Below, one piece after another: positions 53,837-59,256 of a stretch of 59,256 bases of DNA. The DNA comes from JADKIH01 sp031417555 (GTDB lineage: Bacteria; Bacteroidota; Bacteroidia; AKYH767-A; 2013-40CM-41-45). A model generated the notes under the pieces. It was given only the letters and a program-made list of their open reading frames with translations, ran no database searches and was not told the origin of the DNA. Location of the stretch: the NCBI GenBank assembly GCA_031417555.1, contig JANOVV010000047.1:1-59256 (forward strand). The letters run 5' to 3'. A program made the translations under genes and the position numbers. Position 1 is the first letter of the stretch. The number at the start of each line of letters is the position of its first letter.

Positions 53837-55564
53837 TTACAGTATTCGTGATGATACGATTTTAATATCAGCATATTTCCAGGCTTCATCAAAGCGAGTT
53901 TTTGTTTCATTGTATTTCTTAATTTCGCCAAGTTTTTCGTAAGCATTCATCAGCCCTTTTAATGCCCAACCGTTTTCACGGAAGGCTTTTAAATCTTCTT
54001 CATACACTTTTATTGCTTCCTGAAATTTTCCTGCCTCAATTAAAACGGCTCCCAAATGATGACGAATAGAAAAAAACCAATCGGGCGGTTCATCATAATT
54101 CAAAGCATCTTCTTTTTCAACTGCTTCTTGTAATAGAGTAATAGCATCAGTATAATTTTTTTTTTTCGCATTGATTTCTCCGTCCAGATTTTTGGATGCA
54201 ATCACACATATATCATACACACTGTTTATTCCCCAAATTGTTAAATCTTTAATTGTAGTATCAGACATGATAGTTTTCATTTCTGCAAGATGTTTCTTCG
54301 CTTCTGGAATTTTATTTTGTGATAACAATGCCATACCTTGGGCATAATGCCAAATCACAGATGGATATTTCAAATCTTTTTCAGGTGCAGATGAATGAAG
54401 AATATCGTTCCATAAACCAAGCTTTACTTCGACAAACCAGGGGATAGAATAATAATGTTGCAGCGTTGCCCAGGCAGGGTCACGCAATAATTTTTTATGC
54501 GAATGATTAGAAGTTGCATTCGCTCCAATCATTGCAATTTTACTCTCACCGCAAAGTGTGGCACATGCTGAAATGAAATGATAATTGTGAGGATAATAGG
54601 CAAGCGGATATACACCCTGCGCATGACATGCTTCCACATACAAACTATCAACCAGAACCGCTTTTAGATTGGCAACAACTCCATCGTGATATTTTCCTAT
54701 TCGTATATAAGTATGCGAAGGCATGTGAACAAGATGCCCAGCACCCGGAACCAAATCACGAAGCAGGTCGGCACTTACCAAAGCAGTTTCAGCATGTTGC
54801 GACATTTCTGTTGCATGAATGTAAAAATGATTTGCACCTGCATGGCGGGGTTCAATCTGCAAACATTTTTCAAGTACAAATAAAATTTCGGGTGTCCAAG
54901 ATTGAATAGTTCCATCTTTTTTATAAAGATTCCAAGGGTGTAAATCCATTAGTGATTCTGCAAAAAGAGTAGCTACTGTTACATCAGCAGAATATTTTTT
55001 GTAAACTTTACGCATAGCTGCGGCATAAGATGAATCAAGCACAGGACGGGCAATGGTAGTATCATTTGAATAGCGATGCGTTAATGCTTCAATCAAATCT
55101 TTTTCTTTTTGTGTGCAGGATGCAGAAAATTTATTTGCTTTTTGCACTGCATCATAAGCTCGTTGAAAATTATCTTTCTCCATGCCTGCGTTGTAATTCG
55201 GTCCTAACACATAAGCAAAGCCCCACCAACACATTGCACAACTTGAATCCTGTCTTGCCGCTTCAAAAAATGAACGCCCTGCTTCGGCATGATTAAAAGC
55301 GAAAGACAATATCATGCCTTGGTCAAAATATTTCTGTGCTTCTAAATTCTTTGTTGAAACTGAAAAATGAATTCCATTTAATCCGCTAAACAGAGGTGCT
55401 TTTTTCCCTGATGAATACCATGTCTTATCCAATCCTTCAGGAACACAACAACCATCCTGTGTTGAGATAGAATCCTTTTTAGTAGTTGCCGTTTTATTTT
55501 CTGGCTGCTGATTGCATGAGCAGAAAATAATATTAATCCAAAGTAAGTAGCGGAGATGTCGCAT
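53837..55564 (-). CDS. TPR-repeat lipoprotein
   Basis: 575 residues from the ATG at 55564, chosen over a longer frame because it opens a lipoprotein signal (LLWINIIFCSCNQQ). Several TPR units are visible (LEAQKYFDQGMILSFAFNHAEAGRSFFEAARQD; PEAKKHLAEM; YTDAITLLQEAVEKED; FQEAIKVYEEDLKAF). Cys and His-rich stretches stand out: DGCCVPEG, CAMCWWGFAY, HATEMSQHAETA, HLVHMPSHTYIRIGKYHDG. The HMPSHTYIRxGxY block is a family mark. Outer-membrane, periplasm-facing. Partner unknown; metal or heme binding is possible. Confidence 0.85.
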   Translation of the reverse strand: MRHLRYLLWINIIFCSCNQQPENKTATTKKDSISTQDGCCVPEGLDKTWYSSGKKAPLFSGLNGIHFSVSTKNLEAQKYFDQGMILSFAFNHAEAGRSFFEAARQDSSCAMCWWGFAYVLGPNYNAGMEKDNFQRAYDAVQKANKFSASCTQKEKDLIEALTHRYSNDTTIARPVLDSSYAAAMRKVYKKYSADVTVATLFAESLMDLHPWNLYKKDGTIQSWTPEILFVLEKCLQIEPRHAGANHFYIHATEMSQHAETALVSADLLRDLVPGAGHLVHMPSHTYIRIGKYHDGVVANLKAVLVDSLYVEACHAQGVYPLAYYPHNYHFISACATLCGESKIAMIGANATSNHSHKKLLRDPAWATLQHYYSIPWFVEVKLGLWNDILHSSAPEKDLKYPSVIWHYAQGMALLSQNKIPEAKKHLAEMKTIMSDTTIKDLTIWGINSVYDICVIASKNLDGEINAKKKNYTDAITLLQEAVEKEDALNYDEPPDWFFSIRHHLGAVLIEAGKFQEAIKVYEEDLKAFRENGWALKGLMNAYEKLGEIKKYNETKTRFDEAWKYADIKIVSSRIL

Positions 55565-55604
55565 AATGTTAGTTTTTATTTTCCATTCACCAAAGTAAAG
55601 CAAA

Positions 55605-55842
55605 TTAGAATTCCGAAAGTTGGAAGTTACACGGTTGCCAAGGTGTTATGTCTAATGTTTCGGGGTATTGACGCTACACTTTTTACAAAAATATAAAAAT
55701 AAGAGAGATAAAAAAGTGTTGTACCAATTCCTTTGTTGCACAAAACCCCGACTTACGCAGGCCTAGCTTTGCAATGTTTACTATCATGGATGTAATAAAA
55801 ATGTAATGTCATGAAAAAAAACAATTAAACATTATTGTCGAA
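55605..55842. other. intergenic region with the left end of the IS remnant
   Basis: No gene. It carries the TPR gene's upstream region and, from 55735, the left inverted end of the IS91-type remnant. Confidence 0.5.
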
Positions 55843-56160
55843 GTGTGCAACCATGTAGAAGGATTCAAAATCGCCTATGAAAAATTAATTCAACAGGTTG
55901 CCATCAGCAATCGAAGTGAAAGTACTTTAAAAAATTATTCTACACGGATTGCAGCAGTAAGTCTTCATTTCGGTTGTATGCCGGAGCATCTGGACCCGGA
56001 ACAAATTCAGGATTATCTGGGAAAACTGGCCGGCTCTGCGGCTTCTCGTTCCCTATTATGCTTTAAACACACGGTTTATGGTTTGCGGTTTTATTTTAAA
56101 CTGATCGGTCTTGCCAAGCGATCCATCGATCTTCCTGCTATATCAATGTCCGTATTGTAA
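55843..56160 (+). pseudogene. tyrosine recombinase, N-terminal fragment
   Basis: 105 residues: a SAM-like core-binding domain (FKIAYEKLIQQVAISNRSESTLKNYSTRIAAVSLHFGC...LDPEQIQDYLGKLAG...CFKHTVYGLRFYFKLIGL) ending at IDLPAIS. The catalytic domain that should follow is gone. Typical of the small integrase carried with IS91-like transposases in Bacteroidota. Confidence 0.75.
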
Positions 56161-56218
56161 GAAAGGGAGGATGGTCACCAAAGAGTTTATAAAAAACCAA
56201 AGCGAGGACCACCGGTAA
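56141..56218 (+). pseudogene. IS91-like transposase, C-terminal fragment
   Basis: In the frame after the recombinase fragment: YQCPYCKKGRMVTKEFIKNQ, then a stop at 56216-56218. The CPxCxKGxM zinc-ribbon tail is usual at the end of IS91-type transposases. Too short for a firm match alone, but order and place agree. Confidence 0.55.
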
Positions 56219-56803
56219 TATCTTGTTGGGATAATTTACAAGTCACTAATTAAAAAAAACACTTGCCTGACGCGCTGAAGATGTATTGTCTCGTTTCAAA
56301 AACAATGGTAAAAAAATTGTGTATTCGAATACTTTTTTAAGAATCCCTGTGATTAAAAAAATTATTTTTCTCCCGTTCTATTAATCCTGAAGCAAATTCG
56401 CTACACGCTTCTATTTACAAAACAGCAAAAACTACATTCAATTCCCATAATGCAGGCCAGCGCTCAGCCGGGGTTTCGTGCAACATCGACTTCTTTTTTG
56501 GCCGTTCCGGCCACATGAAGTCTTAATTATTATAGGCAGCCAAGCTGTTCATACGAAGCACAAATGTATGAAGTCCGCACAAAAGTGTCTTAAATGCACA
56601 ACTGTTCAATAACCCACAAAAGCCACGCTTTTGGCAAGGTGCTGTTACCACCAGTACAATTTTCGGTCGAGCGGTTATTACACAACAGTCGAAGTGTTTT
56701 TATTATACAATGTAACTATTCGGGCTTTGCTACAAGGTTTTTTCGCTACCTGGCTAAATATTTATCGGTAGTAGTTTCTTTCGTGTCAACGGTTTCGTTC
56801 TGT
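56219..56803. other. gene-poor region after the IS remnant
   Basis: No convincing gene. It contains the right IS end (56456-56485), the right copy of the 34-bp repeat (56553-56586), and a small perfect hairpin CAAAAGC-CAC-GCTTTTG (56617-56633). An open frame at 56594-56863 is unlikely to be coding, having biased, Phe- and Ser-rich content and no domain. Confidence 0.55.
56553..56586 (+). repeat. 34-bp direct repeat, right copy
   Basis: Same orientation as 53774-53807, with 28 of 34 bases identical. It lies 67 bp beyond the right end of the IS remnant. Confidence 0.5.
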
Positions 56804-57250
56804 TTAAGCGTTAAGTATATATTTAATTCCTGTGTTTTCTGTCGCCAAAGAAAGTGCTTGTAAAATGACGTGTTTAAGCTGTCCAAAATTGTTTGGTTTG
56901 CGAATAAAAACATTCGCTCCTAACTTAAAGAGATTGCTTATCATTCCAAGTTCGTAATTCTTGTCTTGCGGAAAAGATGTTGAAAATATTACTATCGAAA
57001 GGTCTTTCAGTTTTTCAATTTCTCTTATTTCAACTAAAGATTCAAAACCGTTTTTGCGTGGCATATTCAGGTCTAAAAATATAATGTCAGGAAGTTGTTC
57101 TGAATGTTTAGTAAGGTATTTTATCAGTTCTTCACCGTCATTAACAATTGTAATGTTAGGCGGCACATTTAAGTCCTTAAATGCTTTTTCAAATAATATA
57201 TGGTCGGCTTTGTCATCATCTGCAAGCAGGATATGGTTTATCGTTTTCAT
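56804..57250 (-). CDS. CheY/Rcp-like single-domain response regulator
   Basis: 148 residues, receiver domain only: acidic pair D11-D12 (ILLADDDKAD), phospho-acceptor D60 (IFLDLNMPRKNG), Ser/Thr at IFSTSF and K118 (VFIRKPNNF). The Rcp1-like insert (FPQDKNYELGMISNLFKLGANVFIRKP) matches regulators paired with soluble or phytochrome-type kinases. No output domain; probably acts by protein contact or relay. Third gene of the signalling operon. Confidence 0.92.
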   Translation of the reverse strand: MKTINHILLADDDKADHILFEKAFKDLNVPPNITIVNDGEELIKYLTKHSEQLPDIIFLDLNMPRKNGFESLVEIREIEKLKDLSIVIFSTSFPQDKNYELGMISNLFKLGANVFIRKPNNFGQLKHVILQALSLATENTGIKYILNA

Positions 57251-57276
57251 TATGATTTATTTTTTTTGTTAAAATT

Positions 57277-58296
57277 TTAATTTGATTTTTCTTTAGGAAT
57301 TGTAAAATAAAAAATGCTTCCATGTCCCAACTTTGACTCCATCCATATTTTACCATTATGCAAAGCAACAATTTTCTTACAGGTAGCCAAGCCAATGCCA
57401 GTTCCAGCATATTCAGTAGCAGTATGCAAACGCTGAAAAATTATAAAAATCCTATCCTTATATTGTTCTTCAAGCCCGATGCCGTTGTCCTTAAAAGCAA
57501 AAAGATATTCAGTCTCTTTTTCTACAAAGGTAATTTCTATTTCAGGGTTACTGTTTTTCTTATGGAATTTTATTGCGTTGCTGATTAAATTTTGGAATAA
57601 CTGTCTTAATTCTATTTCATTTCCTATTACAACAGGGAGAACTGTGGATGTGATTTTTGCATTACTTACTTTAATGGTTGCTCCTATGTTTGCAATGACT
57701 TCTTTTAAAATGTCATTACAGTCAGTGGCTGCGAAGGATATGTTTCTTCCAATTTGTGAAAAGTCCAGCAAGTCCTTAATCAGATTTTGCATTTTAGATG
57801 TAGCGTTCACAATAAACTTTAAGTATTGCTTTGTGTCTTCGTCTATTTTTCCGGAATATTTTTCTTCCAGCAGCCCCACAAAAATAGAGATGGTGCGGAG
57901 CGGTTCCTGCAAATCGTGTGAAGCTACATAAGCAAACTGCTCCAATTCTTTATTTGCGGAACTTAAATCATTATTGATAGTTTCAACTTTTCCTTTTTCT
58001 TCGCTGTAATCATCCAATATATTAAGAACGGCTCGCTGAGTATTTTCGAGATTGTTTTTTTCTGTGCCATAATCTTCAAGAATATTAAGAACGGCACGCT
58101 GGGTGTTTTCCATATTTACTTTTTCCACACTGTAGTCATCAAGGATATTTAAAAGAGCGCTTTGAATATCTGCGGACTTGGATTTTTCCTCACCATAATC
58201 ATCAAGGATATTTAACAATGCTTTTTCTATATCCTTCAAATCATTTTTTCCTGAAAGAATATCAGCAATGTTATTTTGTGTGGGAGATATTTGCAT
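57277..58296 (-). CDS. soluble histidine kinase with 21-residue repeats
   Basis: 339 residues with no membrane segment. Four tandem repeats of 21 residues at 26-46, 47-67, 68-88 and 89-109 (A-L/V-L-N-I-L-D-D-Y-x-x-E-K...), exactly three heptads each, form a coiled-coil input helix. Then a HisKA domain with H127 (VASHDLQEPLRT) and an HATPase domain (NLISNAIKFHKK, DNGIGLEEQYKDRIF, GTGIGLATCKKIV, GHGSIFYFTIP). It starts one nt after the HAMP protein's stop and likely takes its signal. Confidence 0.93.
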   Translation of the reverse strand: MQISPTQNNIADILSGKNDLKDIEKALLNILDDYGEEKSKSADIQSALLNILDDYSVEKVNMENTQRAVLNILEDYGTEKNNLENTQRAVLNILDDYSEEKGKVETINNDLSSANKELEQFAYVASHDLQEPLRTISIFVGLLEEKYSGKIDEDTKQYLKFIVNATSKMQNLIKDLLDFSQIGRNISFAATDCNDILKEVIANIGATIKVSNAKITSTVLPVVIGNEIELRQLFQNLISNAIKFHKKNSNPEIEITFVEKETEYLFAFKDNGIGLEEQYKDRIFIIFQRLHTATEYAGTGIGLATCKKIVALHNGKIWMESKLGHGSIFYFTIPKEKSN

Positions 58297-58297
58297 T

Positions 58298-59197
58298 TTA
58301 TTTTTTCTCGGAAATTACGATTTTGTTTTTTAATTCTTCGATTTCTTTTTTTAATTCAATCATTTTTAATTCTCTTCCAACAGTTAATTTTCTGAATCTC
58401 TCCAATTCTTCTATTCGCATTAACTCTTTTTCTCTTTCTGTCAATAGTTTTTGTGAGGTTGAACTCAATTGGTCAACCATTATATTGATTGTGTTTTTTA
58501 GTTCAAGAACTTCACCTTTTACATCCACTATAATTTTCTTACTCAAATCACCTTTTGCAACAGCGGTGGTAACCTCTGCAATATTTCTCACCTGGGTGGT
58601 TAGGTTATTTGCCATGTTGTTAACATTATCAGTAAGGTCTTTCCATGTGCCTGATACATCTTTAACTTCTGCCTGACCTCCAAGCTTTCCTTCAGTTCCT
58701 ACCTCTCTTGCCACCCTTGTTACCTCAGCAGAAAATGAACTCAACTGGTCAACCATTATATTGATTGTGTTTTTTAGTTCAAGAACTTCACCTTTTACAT
58801 CCACTATAATTTTCTTACTCAAATCACCTTTTGCAACAGCGGTGGTAACCTCTGCAATATTTCTCACCTGGGAGGTGAGGTTATTTGCCATGTTGTTAAC
58901 ATTGTCAGTGAGGTCTTTCCATGTACCTGCTACACCTTTAACTTCTGCCTGACCGCCAAGTTTTCCTTCAGTTCCAACCTCTCTTGCCACCCTTGTTACC
59001 TCAGAAGAAAAGGCGTTCAATTGGTCCACCATGGTATTAATTGTGTTCTTGAGTTCAAGTACTTCGCCTTTTACATTCACCGTAATTTTTTTCTTCAAAT
59101 CACCGTTTGCAACGGCAGTGGTAACCTCTGCAATATTTCTCACCTGGGTGGTTAGGTTATTTGCCATGTTGTTAACATTATCAGTAAGGTCTATCAA
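58298..59197 (-). CDS. HAMP-array protein, 5' end degenerate or missing
   Basis: Readable as 299 residues from a TTG at 59197, with the frame open to 59227 (VSCTLIDL aligns with VSGTWKDL of the inner repeats). Two full 92-residue HAMP units and one partial unit (DLTDNVNNMANNLTTQVRNIAEVTTAVAKGDLSKKI...), then a coiled coil (LLTEREKELMRIEELERFRKLT...) and stop. No kinase domain. Family relatives are large HAMP-array hybrid kinases; here the kinase is a separate gene. True start is outside or lost. Confidence 0.8.
   Translation of the reverse strand: MIDLTDNVNNMANNLTTQVRNIAEVTTAVANGDLKKKITVNVKGEVLELKNTINTMVDQLNAFSSEVTRVAREVGTEGKLGGQAEVKGVAGTWKDLTDNVNNMANNLTSQVRNIAEVTTAVAKGDLSKKIIVDVKGEVLELKNTINIMVDQLSSFSAEVTRVAREVGTEGKLGGQAEVKDVSGTWKDLTDNVNNMANNLTTQVRNIAEVTTAVAKGDLSKKIIVDVKGEVLELKNTINIMVDQLSSTSQKLLTEREKELMRIEELERFRKLTVGRELKMIELKKEIEELKNKIVISEKK
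58460..59191 (-). repeat. 276-bp tandem repeats coding for HAMP units
   Basis: Units at 59191-58916 and 58915-58640, with a partial one from 58639 to about 58460, all 92 codons in period and nearly identical over long stretches. Expected to hinder assembly. Confidence 0.85.
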
Positions 59198-59256
59198 TGT
59201 GCAAGATACTTCTATATATTCTGAGTGTCATAATAGCTGTCATTCAGTTCATACAT

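Larger units (their letters stand above)
55735..56485 (+). mobile_element. internally deleted IS91-type element with inverted ends
   Basis: Bounded by TGTTGCACAAAACCCCGACT (from 55735) and, on the minus strand, TGTTGCACGAAACCCCGGCT (from 56485); about 20 of the first 22 bases match. Inside, an N-terminal tyrosine-recombinase fragment runs straight into the zinc-ribbon end of an IS91-like transposase in another frame. The middle of both genes is missing. Non-autonomous. Confidence 0.65.

Noticed and set aside
56594..56863. 89-residue plus-strand frame
   Set aside because: No domain, odd composition (Phe, Ser, Cys), overlaps the response regulator's end and holds a hairpin; likely chance.
58460..59191. 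CRISPR-like array
   Set aside because: The repeats are 276 bp, direct, in frame and coding for HAMP units, with no spacers.

Overview
The window reads as an AT-rich chromosomal segment of an uncultured Bacteroidota, probably from the Sphingobacteriia/Chitinophagia side. The evidence is five intact C-terminal type IX secretion (T9SS) sorting domains plus a sixth in a broken gene, a TonB receptor with a CarboxypepD_reg-like domain, two-component-regulator propeller repeats, and promoters of the Bacteroidota type (TTG, then TAnnTTTG). TGA is used as a normal stop, for example in the 4-nt ATGA gene overlaps. I see no tRNA, rRNA or CRISPR array. Both ends of the window fall inside repeated gene families, so they may be assembly breaks.

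Layout. 1-3.9 kb: five tandem paralogs of a one-pass membrane protein with a His-rich N-terminus; a sixth copy lies at 47 kb. 4.4-5.6 kb: an AhpD-like protein and a DUF1801 protein. 5.7-17.5 kb: a minus-strand island of copper and redox chemistry at the cell surface. It holds an MbnH-like di-heme peroxidase, an MbnP-like copper protein, two YHYH proteins, a sulfatase, a thioredoxin-like protein, a multicopper oxidase and a TonB-dependent receptor. A divergent DUF5916 protein follows. 20-26.6 kb: secreted proteins, including one YCF48-like gene interrupted by a single TGA. 26.6-33.8 kb: a complete his operon (hisG-D-C-B-H-A-F-IE) behind a His leader peptide and attenuator. 33.9-36.4 kb: an SGNH-like/MBOAT acylation pair. 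36.6-40 kb: a predicted adenylate cyclase carrying fourteen periplasmic propeller repeats.

41-49.6 kb: a helicase and an accessory block of small genes (VOC, dodecin, M24 peptidase, DUF4256, SRPBCC, SnoaL). Two genes here are broken: a VOC gene by a nonsense codon and a serine hydrolase by a frameshift. 49.6-53.5 kb: a compact operon of TusA, DsrE, ECF sigma, zinc anti-sigma, rhodanese and a methyltransferase, preceded by a cupin and an ArsM-like methyltransferase. This looks like a regulated sulfur or metalloid module. 53.8-56.6 kb: a TPR lipoprotein and an internally deleted IS91-type element with inverted ends. 56.8-59.2 kb: a signalling operon split into a HAMP-array protein, a soluble histidine kinase with 21-residue repeats, and a response regulator.

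The strongest leads for new biology are the copper-chemistry island, the ECF sigma/sulfur-relay operon, the propeller-cyclase fusion, the His-rich membrane paralog family, and the unusually legible his attenuator.
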